In this document: in pieces, positions 18,234 to 27,347 of the stretch | How the letters are laid out: each line of letters begins with the position of its first letter | Numbering within the stretch: the stretch's first letter is position 1 | NCBI RefSeq assembly: GCF_011299595.1 | Contig: NZ_CP049867.1 | Coordinates: 3,906,001-3,970,000 of the forward strand | DNA: 64,000 bases | Direction: 5' to 3' | Source: Nocardioides sp. HDW12B | GTDB lineage: Bacteria; Actinomycetota; Actinomycetes; Propionibacteriales; Nocardioidaceae | Program-made: the position numbers and the translations under genes | Notes under the pieces: generated by a model | What the model was told of the DNA's origin: nothing | Databases searched by the model: none | The model's input: only the letters and a program-made list of their open reading frames with translations

Positions 18234-19829
18234 TCACACGACGGCGCGGTCGCGGTCGGCCCAGTAGGGCGCGCGCAGGTCCTTCTTGAGGATCTTGCCC
18301 GTCGGGTTGCGGGGGAGAGCGGGGACGACGTCGACCGAGCGGGGGCACTTGAACTTCGCGAGCCGCTCGGCGGTGAAGGCGATGATCTCCTCCTCGGTCG
18401 CCTCGGTGTCCGGCTTCAGCCCGACCACGGCCTTGACGACCTCGCCCCAGCGGTCGTCGGGGACGCCGATCACGGCGACCTCCGCCACCGCGGGGTGCTC
18501 GGAGATGACGCGCTCGACCTCGGGGGAGTAGATGTTCTCGCCGCCCGAGATGATCATGTCCTTGAGCCGGTCCTCGACGTAGACGTAACCGCCCGCGTCG
18601 ACCTTGCCGATGTCGCCCGTGCGGAACCAGCCGTCCTCCGTGATCACCTTCGCGGTCTCCTCGGGCTTGCCGAGGTAGCCCTTCATCAGCTGCGGGGTCT
18701 TGAACCACAGCTCGCCGGGCTGGCCCGTCGGCACCTCCTCGAGGGTCGCCGGGTCGACGACCCTGACCTCGGCGTTGGGCAGCACCGTGCCGGCCGAGAG
18801 CAGCCGCTCGGGGTGCTCGGCGTCGTGGTGGGCCTCGGGCAGCAGGTGGGTGATCACGCCGCACATCTCGGTCAGGCCGTAGACCTGCATGAACTTCGTG
18901 GTCGGCCAGGCCTCCATCGCCGCCCGCAGCAGCGGGGTCGGCATCGGTGCGGCGCCATAGGTGTAGATCTTCAGCGCGCCGAACAGCTTCACCGCGTCGC
19001 CGCCGGAGGCGAGCACCTGCGCGAGGACGGCGGGCACGAGGAACGCGCCGTTGCCGCCGTTCATGATCGCCCAGGCCAGCGACGGGCCGTCGGGGTCACG
19101 GGTCATCACGCTGGGCACCCCGTCGAAGATGCTGAACATGATGTAGCTGGTGCCGCCGACGTGGAACAGCGGCATCGCCACGAGGGAGCGGTCGCCCTCC
19201 TCGAAGCCCCAGCCCTCGTGGGCGTTGACGGTGTGGGCGATGAGGTTGGCGTGGGTGAGCATGACGCCCTTGGGACGCCCGGTCGTGCCCGAGGAGTACA
19301 TGACCAGGCAGACGTCCTCGGAGCTGGTCTCCTCGGGCCGGTCCAGCGGCTCGGAGGCGGCGAGCCAGGTCTCGTACTCGTCCCCCTCGGCGCCGTCGGG
19401 CGTGACCGTGAGCAGCTTCTCGACGCTGGTCAGGTTGCCGCGGATCGGCTCCACGGTCGCCATCAGCTCGGTGCCGACGAAGAGCACCTTCGCGCCGCAG
19501 TCGTTGACGGCGTAGTCGACCTCGTCGCCGGCCGAGCGCCAGTTCACGATCGCGTGGGCGGCGCCGATCGAGGCGGCGGCGAGCGTGATCTCCACGCAGG
19601 CCGGGTGATTCTTGTCCAGGAACGCCACGATGTCCCCGCGGCCGACACCGAGGGCGCGCAGACCGCCGGCGGCACGACGTACCCGGTCGTTCCACTGCGC
19701 CCAGGTCCACTGGCGCTCGCCGTACATCACGGCGAGGTCGTCGGGCTTGTGCGCGGCCCAGTGGGCGAGGGGCTCGTCGATGGTGGTGGGCACGTGGCCC
19801 AGGACCAGCTCGGGTGTGGCGTTCGTCAT
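18234..19829 (-). CDS. Long/medium-chain fatty-acid-CoA ligase (acyl-AMP-forming)
   Basis: The 531-residue ANL-superfamily enzyme activates a carboxylic acid with ATP and then loads CoA. Motifs: P-loop-like YSSGTTGRPKG, YGLTEMCG, DGWFRTGDIG, VEDRLKDMIISGGENIYS, and the C-terminal catalytic lysine in NPTGKILKKDLR. The frame is open far upstream, but ATG at 19829 has GGAAGGG before it and starts the conserved protein (MTNATPELVLGHVP). The exact substrate cannot be read. It is divergent from the SRPBCC gene. Confidence 0.9.
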   Translation of the reverse strand: MTNATPELVLGHVPTTIDEPLAHWAAHKPDDLAVMYGERQWTWAQWNDRVRRAAGGLRALGVGRGDIVAFLDKNHPACVEITLAAASIGAAHAIVNWRSAGDEVDYAVNDCGAKVLFVGTELMATVEPIRGNLTSVEKLLTVTPDGAEGDEYETWLAASEPLDRPEETSSEDVCLVMYSSGTTGRPKGVMLTHANLIAHTVNAHEGWGFEEGDRSLVAMPLFHVGGTSYIMFSIFDGVPSVMTRDPDGPSLAWAIMNGGNGAFLVPAVLAQVLASGGDAVKLFGALKIYTYGAAPMPTPLLRAAMEAWPTTKFMQVYGLTEMCGVITHLLPEAHHDAEHPERLLSAGTVLPNAEVRVVDPATLEEVPTGQPGELWFKTPQLMKGYLGKPEETAKVITEDGWFRTGDIGKVDAGGYVYVEDRLKDMIISGGENIYSPEVERVISEHPAVAEVAVIGVPDDRWGEVVKAVVGLKPDTEATEEEIIAFTAERLAKFKCPRSVDVVPALPRNPTGKILKKDLRAPYWADRDRAVV

Positions 19830-19947
19830 AGCGGGACCCTTCCACAGCGACCCCGGTGCGGCAACGGGGTCCGTCGGGCCCGCGGGCCGGAACCTCCACA
19901 CCGGACGTGCAGGTTTGAGGGTGGGGTGTTCGGAGCACGAATTCACC

Positions 19948-20418
19948 ATGACCACTTCGGACACCAAGATCACGGTCGAGAAGACCATCAACGCCTCCTC
20001 CGACGCCGTCTTCGACGTCCTGAGCAATCCGCACCGCCACGTCGACCTCGACGGCTCCGGCTTCGTGCGCTCGCTCGAGAAGGGCGACCGCATCACGAAG
20101 TCCGGCCAGCAGTTCGTCATGAACATGACCGGCGACCACATGGGTGGGGAGTACCAGGTCGACAACCACGTCACCGGCTTCGACCCCAACCACCTCATCG
20201 CGTGGAAGACCGCCCCGCGCGGCACCGAGCCGCCCGGCTGGGAGTGGCTGTGGGAGCTGGAGTCGCAGGGCTCCGACAGCACGCTGGTGCGCCAGACCTA
20301 CGACTGGAGCGGCGTCACCGACCAGGACCTGCTCACGAAGATCGGCTTCCCGCTCGTCAAGCAGGAGCAGCTCGAGGACACCCTCAACCGCCTCGACCAG
20401 GCCGTCACCGGGTCCTGA
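19948..20418 (+). CDS. SRPBCC-fold (polyketide cyclase/dehydrase-like) protein
   Basis: The 156-residue protein opens with TVEKTINASSDAVFDVLSNP, the strand-helix start of START/Bet v1-like lipid-binding proteins, and ends in a long helix (LLTKIGFPLVKQEQLEDTLN). It probably binds a hydrophobic ligand; no catalytic residues are evident. ATG at 19948 has GGAG 12 bases upstream, a weak site. The photolyase gene begins 8 bases after its stop, so the two probably form one unit. Confidence 0.8.
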   Translation: MTTSDTKITVEKTINASSDAVFDVLSNPHRHVDLDGSGFVRSLEKGDRITKSGQQFVMNMTGDHMGGEYQVDNHVTGFDPNHLIAWKTAPRGTEPPGWEWLWELESQGSDSTLVRQTYDWSGVTDQDLLTKIGFPLVKQEQLEDTLNRLDQAVTGS

Positions 20419-20425
20419 CGCGCCC

Positions 20426-21937
20426 GTGAGCGCGCCGACGCGGTGGTTGTTCGCCGACCAGCTGGGGCCGCACTTCACCGACGACCACGACGGGCCGTTG
20501 CTCGTCGTCGAGTCGAAGGCGGTGTTTCGGCGGCGGACCTTCCACCGGCAGAAGGCCCACCTCGTGCTCTCCGCGATGCGGCACCGCGTCGAGGAGTTGC
20601 GCGAGGCTGGCCGCGACGTGACGTTCCTGCAGACCGGCACCTACCGCGAGGCGCTGGCGCAGGTCGACGGGCCGCTGCAGGTCGTCCACCCCACCAGCCA
20701 CGTCGCGCTGCGCTTCGTCCAGCGGCTGGCCGAGCGGCGTGAGATCGAGATCCTCCCGCCCCGTGGCTTCGTCACGGAGCGGGAGGACTTCACGCGCTGG
20801 GCCGAGGGTCGCGGCAGCAAGCGGCTGCTCATGGAGGACTTCTACCGCGACGCCCGCCGCCGGCACGGCGTACTTCTCGAGGACGACGGCGAGCCCGTCG
20901 GCGGGTCGTGGAACTACGACGCCGACAACCGCGAGTCGCCGCCCAAGGGCGCGACGACGCTCGGCGTCGATGAGCCGTGGTGGCCGCAGGAGGACGCGAT
21001 CGACGAGGCGGTGCGCCGCGACCTCGACGGCTGGGCGTCCGACGGCCGGACCGGGATCTCGTTCCTGGGGTCCGACGGTCCTCGCCGCTTCTCGGTCACA
21101 CCGGGCGAGGCGCAGACCGCGTTGACCGACTTCCTCGACCACCGCCTCGAGCCGTTCGGCACCTACGAGGACGCCGTGCTCGCCGACGACCCCTGGATGG
21201 CGCACTCGCTGGTCTCGGCCCCCCTCAACCTCGGCCTGCTCGACCCGCTGGACGTCGTACGCCAGGCCGAGGAGCGGCACCGCTCCGACGGCGCGCGGCT
21301 CGCGAGCGTGGAGGGGTTCGTGCGGCAGGTGATGGGCTGGCGCGACTACGTGTGGCACCTCTACTGGCACCTCGGCGAGGACTACCGCCGCCGCAACGGG
21401 CTGAACGCGCGTCGCGGCATCCCGGACTGGTTCGCCGAGCTCGACGGGTCCGCCACGAAGGCGCGGTGCCTGTCGCGGACCCTCGACGACGTCGACCGGC
21501 ACGGCTGGGTCCACCACATTCCGCGCCTGATGATCCTCGGCAGCTACGCCATGCAGCGCGGCTGGAAGCCGCTCGAGGTCACCGACTGGTTCCACCGCGC
21601 GTTCGTCGACGGCTACGACTGGGTGATGGTGCCGAACGTCGTGGGGATGTCGCAGCACGCCGACGGCGGGGTGATGGCGACCAAGCCCTACACGTCGGGC
21701 GGCGCCTACCTCGACAAGATGACGGACTACTGCGGCGAGTGCCCGCTCAACCCGAAGGTGCGCGTGGGTGACGACGCCTGCCCCTTCTCGGCCGGCTACT
21801 GGTGGTTCCTCGACCGGCACCGCGACGACTTCGCGAAGAACCAGCGCATGGCGCGCGCGGTCAAGGGCCTCGACCGGCTCACGGACCTCCCCGAGCTCGT
21901 CGAGCAGGAGGACCGCCGCGGCTCCCGCGCCCCCTGA
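20426..21937 (+). CDS. phrB: Fe-S cluster bacterial (6-4) photolyase / cryptochrome (FeS-BCP group)
   Basis: The 503-residue protein is of the iron-sulfur photolyase class, which repairs UV (6-4) photoproducts in blue light with FAD. An N-terminal Rossmann-like antenna domain starts at RWLFADQLGPHF; the FAD domain includes GWRDYVWHLYWHL and the C-terminal YTSGGAYLDKMTDYCGECPL. Four cluster cysteines are present at 348, 436, 439 and 452. The spacing (88, 3, 13) equals that of Agrobacterium PhrB as I recall it (350, 438, 441, 454). GTG at 20426 is chosen because the domain starts within seven residues. It follows the SRPBCC gene at 7 bases. Confidence 0.9.
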   Translation: MSAPTRWLFADQLGPHFTDDHDGPLLVVESKAVFRRRTFHRQKAHLVLSAMRHRVEELREAGRDVTFLQTGTYREALAQVDGPLQVVHPTSHVALRFVQRLAERREIEILPPRGFVTEREDFTRWAEGRGSKRLLMEDFYRDARRRHGVLLEDDGEPVGGSWNYDADNRESPPKGATTLGVDEPWWPQEDAIDEAVRRDLDGWASDGRTGISFLGSDGPRRFSVTPGEAQTALTDFLDHRLEPFGTYEDAVLADDPWMAHSLVSAPLNLGLLDPLDVVRQAEERHRSDGARLASVEGFVRQVMGWRDYVWHLYWHLGEDYRRRNGLNARRGIPDWFAELDGSATKARCLSRTLDDVDRHGWVHHIPRLMILGSYAMQRGWKPLEVTDWFHRAFVDGYDWVMVPNVVGMSQHADGGVMATKPYTSGGAYLDKMTDYCGECPLNPKVRVGDDACPFSAGYWWFLDRHRDDFAKNQRMARAVKGLDRLTDLPELVEQEDRRGSRAP

Positions 21938-21941
21938 CCCC

Positions 21942-22146
21942 TGCGCGAGACTTCAGTTGTGCGGTCGCGAGACGTCACTTCTGCGCGCGCGAGACGCCAG
22001 GTCTGCCGTCGCGAGACGTCAGTTGTGCGGGCGCGAGACGCCAGTCGTGCGCGTCAGTCCTGCACAACTGGCGTTTCGCGCCTGCACAACTGACGCTTCG
22101 GACCTGCACAACTGACGCTTCGGACCTGCACAACTGACGCTTCGCG
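21942..22146. repeat. Opposed array of 22-bp repeats: five forward, four inverted
   Basis: Five 22-base units run forward (21942-21963, 21964-21985, 21986-22007, 22008-22029, 22030-22051; core CGCGAGACGTCAGTTGTGCG with variation). After a 7-base centre, four units run in reverse (22059-22080, 22081-22102, 22103-22124, 22125-22146; core CCTGCACAACTGACGCTTCG). Units abut with no spacers. The two halves could fold into a stem of about 90 bp. The array lies between the convergent photolyase and penicillin-binding genes, so it may end transcription from both sides. Short frames across it are artefacts. Confidence 0.9.
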
Positions 22147-22164
22147 AGGAAGGTGAGGCTCTGG

Positions 22165-24081
22165 TCAGGGGGTGGGGGCGAGGAAGGAACGGAGGAGGGG
22201 GCCGGCGGTGACCGAGCCGGAGTCGCCGGTCTCGACGAAGGCGGCGACGGCGAGGTCGTCGTCCGGTCCGGGCCCACCGTCGGAGAAGGCGATCATCCAG
22301 GCGTGGGTGGCCAGGGACCCGTCGGGCAGCGGGTCGCCGTACTCCGCGGTGCCGGTCTTGGCGCCGTCGGCCACCCCGGCGAGCACGGAGCCCGAGCCCT
22401 CGGTGACGACCGCCTGCATCAGCCCGCGCAGCGCCCGGCCCTCGGCGGCGGTCAGGGGAGCGTCCGGTGCGGCCTCGGGCCGGAACTCCTCCAGCAGGTA
22501 CGGCGTCACGGTCCGGCCCGCGCGCACCGACGCGGCCACCGTGGCCATCGCCATCGGGGAGGCCAGCACGGTGCCCTGCCCGATCAGGTCGGCGGCGGCC
22601 TCGGTCTCGCTGCGCGGCGGCGGCACCTGGCCGAAGTACGCCGGGAAGCCGAGGTCCTGGTCGACACCGAGGCCGAGGGCCGCGGCCGCCTCCGCGAGGT
22701 CGCCGCGGCCGAGCTCGCCGGCCGACCCGACGAACGCGGTGTTGCACGAGTTCGCCACCGCCTGGCGCAGCGTGATCTCGCCGAGCCCGGTGGACGGGTA
22801 GTCGTCGTAGTTCTTGAACGACTTGCCGTCCACGCTCAGCGTCGCCGGGCACGACACGCGTGAGTCCGGGCGGAGCCCGGCGCGCAGCAGCGCCAGCGAC
22901 GAGACCACCTTGAACGTCGAGCCGGGGGCGTACTGACCGTAGGTCGCGACGTTCAGCCCGTCGCCGCCGACCCCGCTGGCCGCGGCGAGGATCGCCCCGT
23001 CGGAGGGACGGACCGCGACGATGGCGGTGGGCGGCGACTCCGCGCCCTCCGGTACGGCGAGCACCCGCTCGGCCTTCGCCTGCAGGCGCGGGTCGAGGGT
23101 TGTGACCAGGGGCTGGCCGGGCTCCGGGTCGGTGGAGAACAGCTCCTCGTCGCCGGCGCTGACGACGATCCCCGGGGTGCCGGCGAGCTGCTCGTCGTAC
23201 CTCGCCTGGAGCCCGGACACGCCCGCCACGTCCCCGGCCTGCAGCCGACCGTCGGAGGACTCGACGAGCTCGGCCGTCACCGGACCCACCCGCCCCAGGA
23301 TCGGCGCGGCGAACTCGCGGGTCGGGGCGAGGGGCAGCTCGTCGTCGATCGCCACCGCCCCGCGGATGCCGCGGATCGCCGAGACCACGGGGGCGGCCTC
23401 CGAGGCGCGGAGCACGAGCGCCTCGACGAAGGCCAGGTCGCCGGAGCTGCGGACCAGCTCCGCGTAGGGCCCGGGGTCCACGTCGACGGCAGCCGCCAGG
23501 CGGCGTCCGTTGGCCACAGCGGCGGCGGACCCGAGGCGGCTCTTGTCGATGCCGATGCGCACCACCGGCCGGTCGCGGACCAGCACCGCCCGGTCCGCGC
23601 CGAGCACCTGCGCCCGCGGCGCGGGCACCCGTGTCACGTCGAGGGTGGCGTCACCGCTCAGCGAGGGCTCGACGAGAGCGGGGTCCCAGGTGGCCTGCCA
23701 CGCCTCGGCGTCCTCGGGCAGCGTCAGGTCGGCGGTCGTCTCGTAGGACCAGACCTCCGGACCGGTCGCCCACTCCCACGACAGCGTGACGGTGGCCCGC
23801 TCACCGTCCTCGGCCTCCGTGACGGTCTCCACCGTCACCGCCGGCGACAGCCCGGCACCCTCGACCAGGTCCGTCACGATTGCGTCGTACTCCGCCTGCG
23901 GGGTGCCGTCGGAGAACAGGCCGTCCGCCAGCTCCCCGGCCTCGAGGCCGGCCGCGAGGTCGTCGGCGGCGTCCTGCGGGTCGGGCTCGGCGCCGAAGGA
24001 GCAGGCGGCGAGCGGCGTCACCAGCAGCGCGGCCAGCGCGGCGCGAGCCGCGCCTCGGCGGGTGGTCGGAGTCATCGGCAT
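22165..24081 (-). CDS. Penicillin-binding lipoprotein, class B type with MecA-like N-terminal domain
   Basis: The 638-residue protein has a lipoprotein signal (ALLVTPLAAC lipobox, cysteine near residue 27) and an NTF2/MecA-N-like domain (about 35-150). A dimerisation region follows, then a transpeptidase domain (about 335-635) with SxxK GSTFK (S388, K391), SxN NSCN (S445) and KTG AKTGTAEY (K575). It cross-links peptidoglycan outside the membrane. In Gram-positives this layout includes both housekeeping and beta-lactam-tolerant PBPs. ATG at 24081 has a GGGGGACG stretch before it; an in-frame ATG six bases on is an alternative. Confidence 0.9.
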   Translation of the reverse strand: MPMTPTTRRGAARAALAALLVTPLAACSFGAEPDPQDAADDLAAGLEAGELADGLFSDGTPQAEYDAIVTDLVEGAGLSPAVTVETVTEAEDGERATVTLSWEWATGPEVWSYETTADLTLPEDAEAWQATWDPALVEPSLSGDATLDVTRVPAPRAQVLGADRAVLVRDRPVVRIGIDKSRLGSAAAVANGRRLAAAVDVDPGPYAELVRSSGDLAFVEALVLRASEAAPVVSAIRGIRGAVAIDDELPLAPTREFAAPILGRVGPVTAELVESSDGRLQAGDVAGVSGLQARYDEQLAGTPGIVVSAGDEELFSTDPEPGQPLVTTLDPRLQAKAERVLAVPEGAESPPTAIVAVRPSDGAILAAASGVGGDGLNVATYGQYAPGSTFKVVSSLALLRAGLRPDSRVSCPATLSVDGKSFKNYDDYPSTGLGEITLRQAVANSCNTAFVGSAGELGRGDLAEAAAALGLGVDQDLGFPAYFGQVPPPRSETEAAADLIGQGTVLASPMAMATVAASVRAGRTVTPYLLEEFRPEAAPDAPLTAAEGRALRGLMQAVVTEGSGSVLAGVADGAKTGTAEYGDPLPDGSLATHAWMIAFSDGGPGPDDDLAVAAFVETGDSGSVTAGPLLRSFLAPTP

Positions 24082-24147
24082 CGTCCCCCGGGTCGTGGTG
24101 AGATGGCCGCAACGGGGCTGAGGGGCCCTCGGAGGCGGGAGGCCATC

Positions 24148-24504
24148 GTGTCAGCAACGCAGTTCGACACCGTGAAGGAGTACCTCGACTCGTTCCCGGA
24201 CGACGTCGCCGAGGTGCTGCGCCAGGTGCAGGACCGTATCCGCGCCGCCGCCCCGGGAGCCGACGAGGTCATCAGCTACGGCATCCCGACGATGCGCCTC
24301 GAGGGCCGCAACCTGGTGCACTTCGCCGGGTGGAGGCACCACGTCAGCATCTACCCCGTGCCCGACGACGTCTCGAGCCTGGAACCCGAGATCGACCGCT
24401 ACCTCGCCGGCCGGGGCACGCTGAAGCTGCCGCTCTCCGAGCCGATGCCGCTCGAGCTGATCGAGAAGGTCGCCCACCTCCTGGTCGCGCAGAACACGCG
24501 CTGA
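24148..24504 (+). CDS. DUF1801 (YdhG-like) protein
   Basis: The 118-residue protein has the DUF1801 fold: TVKEYLDSFPDDVAEVLRQV near the start, DEVISYGIPTMRLEGRNLVH in the middle, and GTLKLPLSEPMPLELIEKVA near the end. Some members of this fold are discussed as iron-chaperone-like, but the function is unproven. GTG at 24148 has CGGGAGG 5 bases upstream. The gene is divergent from the penicillin-binding gene and convergent with the membrane protein gene. Confidence 0.8.
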   Translation: MSATQFDTVKEYLDSFPDDVAEVLRQVQDRIRAAAPGADEVISYGIPTMRLEGRNLVHFAGWRHHVSIYPVPDDVSSLEPEIDRYLAGRGTLKLPLSEPMPLELIEKVAHLLVAQNTR

Positions 24505-24523
24505 GCGGGCGGGTGCGACGGGC

Positions 24524-25309
24524 TCAGGTGGAGTACGGCGAGCGCCACGACAGCGCGAGCGCCAGCAGGAACGACCCCACGCCGATGCCGACGAGCACCG
24601 TGCTGCCCGCCATCGCGCCGACCGCGACAGGGGAGGCGCACACGGCCAGGGCCGTGAAGCGCACGTGGTGCAGGACGTTGCGGTGCCGCACGATCGCGGC
24701 GGGCACCGCGAGCGCGGCGACGGTCGCCACGACGAGCAGCGGCCGACCCACGACGTCGGCCCCGAGGCTGTCGGCGTACGCCGCGCGCAGCTCCTCGGCT
24801 TCGCTGAGGCCGAGGCGCCACTGGGCCCAGACGTCGAAGGTCTCCACGACGCCGAGGTGGAGCATGCCGCCGGCCAGGGCGACGAAGGCGGCGTTCCTGA
24901 GGTCGCGGCCGGGCGGGCCCTCCGGGTCGGCCGCGTCCCGGCGGACGACCGCGAGCAGCAGGACGGCGAGGGAGCACACGGCGACGCCCACCGGCGTCCC
25001 GGCCAGCGCCGAGAACAGCGTGCCCAGCAGGCCCGCGGCGAGGTACTCGCCGGTGAGCCGGTCGTCGCGGCCGCGCAGCAGCTGGCGGTCGGACCACAGC
25101 CCCCGCAGGAACCACAGCGCCGCGAGGCTGACGACCACGGCGCCGGCCCGGTGCAGGGCCAGCACCAGCCCGAGGTCGGGGTCGGCCGCCCGGTCGGCCG
25201 GCGACTCGCCCGTCAGCAGCACCTCGAGGGCATAGGTGGCCACCGCGGCGAGCACACCGGTGAGCGCCAGCGGTGCGACGGAGCGAAGGAAGGAGTCGGG
25301 GCGCGCCAT
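24524..25309 (-). CDS. Multi-pass membrane protein of unknown function
   Basis: The 261-residue protein has about seven hydrophobic segments separated by short Arg/Asp-rich loops. No enzymatic motif or known transporter signature is recognised. A TGAGG ribosome site precedes ATG at 25309. It starts 7 bases after the DMT exporter stop on the same strand, so it is probably the second gene of a two-gene operon with it. Confidence 0.7.
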   Translation of the reverse strand: MARPDSFLRSVAPLALTGVLAAVATYALEVLLTGESPADRAADPDLGLVLALHRAGAVVVSLAALWFLRGLWSDRQLLRGRDDRLTGEYLAAGLLGTLFSALAGTPVGVAVCSLAVLLLAVVRRDAADPEGPPGRDLRNAAFVALAGGMLHLGVVETFDVWAQWRLGLSEAEELRAAYADSLGADVVGRPLLVVATVAALAVPAAIVRHRNVLHHVRFTALAVCASPVAVGAMAGSTVLVGIGVGSFLLALALSWRSPYST

Positions 25310-25316
25310 CGCGGCC

Positions 25317-26225
25317 TCAGTCCGGAGCCGGAGCGGCAGGAGGCGTGGCGCTGCGGGTGACGCCGGCGCTGGCGACCACGACGCACACGACGGCGACCCA
25401 CTCCCGCACCCCGAGCTGCTCGGAGAGCACCAGCAGCCCGGCCATCGCGGCGGCGGCGGGCTCGAGACTCATGAGGATGCCGAACACCCGCGGCGGCATC
25501 GTCCGCAGCGCAGCCATCTCGAAGCTGTACGGGATGACGCTCGACAGCAGCCCGACCAGGGCCCCGACGACGAGCACGCGGGTGCCGAGCAGGTCGGCGC
25601 CGCCGATCGCGATCGCGAACGGCGCGAGCGCGACGGTGCCGACGAGGCTGGCCACGGCCAGCCCGGACAGGCCGTCCCAGCCGCGACCGACGGCCGCGCT
25701 CAGCGGGATGTAGAGGCCCCAGGCCGCGCCGGCCAGCAGGGCGAAGACGACGCCGCCGACCGTGACACCGCCCCCGCCGAAGCCCAGCAGCGCCACCCCC
25801 AGGGCGGCCAGCCCCACCCAGGCCAGGTCGAGCTTCTTGCGCGACCCCACCAGAGCCACGGTCAGCGGCCCGAGGAACTCGATGGTGACGGCCAGTCCGA
25901 GCGGCATGCGCGCGAACGACTGGTAGATCGCCCAGTTCATGGTGCCGAGCACCAGCCCGAACAGCAGCACCGTCCGCCAGTCGACCCGGCTGCGGCCGCG
26001 CAGCCGGGGCCGCGCGATCGCGAGCAGGATGATCGACGACGCCACGAGCCGCAGCCAGACAACCGCCGTGGGCTCGAGGAGCGTGAAGAGCTGCTTGGAG
26101 AACGCCGCGCCGAGCTGGACCGAGGCGATGCCGGCCAGCACCAGCCACACCGGCCGGGACCCGAACGAGCGGCGGTTCGGCGTACGACGACGCGCGGTCC
26201 GTCCCGAGGTGTCCGCAGCCGTCAC
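25317..26225 (-). CDS. EamA/DMT-family exporter, RhtA-like
   Basis: The 302-residue protein has ten predicted transmembrane helices in two EamA halves (about 25-160 and 175-295), with typical signatures FLGPLTVALVGSRK and SVIPYSFEMAALRTMPPRVF. RhtA-type members export threonine/homoserine or other metabolites; the actual substrate is unknown. The frame is open far upstream, but GTG at 26225 is chosen. On the minus strand TATCCT (26237-26232) ends 6 bases before it, as in other leaderless genes here. Confidence 0.85.
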   Translation of the reverse strand: MTAADTSGRTARRRTPNRRSFGSRPVWLVLAGIASVQLGAAFSKQLFTLLEPTAVVWLRLVASSIILLAIARPRLRGRSRVDWRTVLLFGLVLGTMNWAIYQSFARMPLGLAVTIEFLGPLTVALVGSRKKLDLAWVGLAALGVALLGFGGGGVTVGGVVFALLAGAAWGLYIPLSAAVGRGWDGLSGLAVASLVGTVALAPFAIAIGGADLLGTRVLVVGALVGLLSSVIPYSFEMAALRTMPPRVFGILMSLEPAAAAMAGLLVLSEQLGVREWVAVVCVVVASAGVTRSATPPAAPAPD

Positions 26226-26318
26226 CCGCCGAGGATAGGTGCCCGGCCCCCGGGGTGTGGCGGGCCGTCCGAGGGGGGAGAGTTGAAGCAACATCTGACG
26301 ATCTCCAGGGGAGTGCGC

Positions 26319-27287
26319 GTGAAGGACACCGCCGGCAGCTACGTGACCGAGGGCCAGGCCTTCGAGCGGGACATGGACTACATCCCTGACCGCATCACCA
26401 CCGAGCCGGGCCGTTCCCAGGACCCCCGCGTGGGAGAGGTCGAGGCGAAGACCTGGCCGGCCGAGCCCGGCCGCTACCACCTCGCGGCGGCCAAGGCCTG
26501 CCCGTGGGCGAACCGCTCGATCATCGTGCGCAACCTGCTCGGCCTGCAGGACGTGATCTCGATGGGTCTGGCCGGGCCCACCCACGACGCCGACTCGTGG
26601 ACCTTCGACCTCAACGAGGGCGGGCGCGACCCGGTGCTGGGCATCGAGAAGCTCCAGGAGGCGTACGTCAACCGCATCCCGGACTACCCCAAGGGCATCA
26701 CGGTGCCCGCGATGGTCGACATCGAGAGCAAGGCGGTCGTCACCAACGACTTCCCGCAGATCACCCACGACTTCTTCTTCGAGTGGCGCGACCACCACCG
26801 TCCCGACGCCCCGGACCTGTGGCCCGACGACGTCCGCGACGAGATGGAGGAGGTCATGAAGCGGGTGTTCACCGAGGTCAACAACGGAGTCTACCGCTGC
26901 GGCTTCGCGGGCTCGCAGGAGTCCTACGAGGAGGCCTACGACCGGCTGTGGACCGCCATGGACTGGCTCGAGGAGCGACTCGGCGACCGGCGCTACCTCA
27001 TGGGCGACACCGTCACCGAGGCCGACGTCCGGCTCTTCACGACCCTCGCCCGCTTCGACGCGGTCTACTACGCGCACTTCAAGTGCAACCGCAACCAGCT
27101 CAAGGAGATGTCGAACCTCTGGGGCTACGCGCGCGACCTCTACCAGGTCCCGGAGTTCGGCGACACGGTCGACTTCGAGCAGATCAAGGCGCACTACTAC
27201 GTCGTGCAGACCGACATCAACCCCACGAAGATCGTCCCGAAGGGTCCCGACCCGGACGTCTGGCTCACGCCCCACGGGCGCGGCTGA
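26319..27287 (+). CDS. ECM4/YqjG-type glutathionyl-hydroquinone-reductase-like GST
   Basis: The 322-residue protein is of the Omega/Xi glutathione-transferase class. The thioredoxin-fold half has the active-site motif ACPWANRSIIVRNLLGL (cysteine before Pro-Trp) and PAMVDIESKAVVTNDF. The helical half includes WLEERLGDRRYLMGDTVTEA and VRLFTTLARFDAVYYAHFKC. Such enzymes reduce thiol-hydroquinone conjugates. Actinobacteria of this type usually use mycothiol rather than glutathione, so the thiol partner may differ (inference). GTG at 26319 follows GGGGAG (26307-26312) at 6 bases; GTG at 26313 is the alternative. Confidence 0.88.
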   Translation: MKDTAGSYVTEGQAFERDMDYIPDRITTEPGRSQDPRVGEVEAKTWPAEPGRYHLAAAKACPWANRSIIVRNLLGLQDVISMGLAGPTHDADSWTFDLNEGGRDPVLGIEKLQEAYVNRIPDYPKGITVPAMVDIESKAVVTNDFPQITHDFFFEWRDHHRPDAPDLWPDDVRDEMEEVMKRVFTEVNNGVYRCGFAGSQESYEEAYDRLWTAMDWLEERLGDRRYLMGDTVTEADVRLFTTLARFDAVYYAHFKCNRNQLKEMSNLWGYARDLYQVPEFGDTVDFEQIKAHYYVVQTDINPTKIVPKGPDPDVWLTPHGRG

Positions 27288-27347
27288 CGGAGCGGCGCGC
27301 CCCAAGCGCGGCGGAGGACGGCGTACGGCGCTGCGGCCGCCCGAGCC

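Noticed and set aside
21768-22137. Short overlapping reading frames rich in Cys/Arg/Ser across the repeat array
   Set aside because: They are translations of the 22-bp repeats, begin inside the photolyase gene in the wrong frame, and have no ribosome site.
21942-22146. Possible CRISPR array
   Set aside because: The 22-bp units abut directly with no spacers, the orientation reverses in the middle, and no cas genes are nearby.
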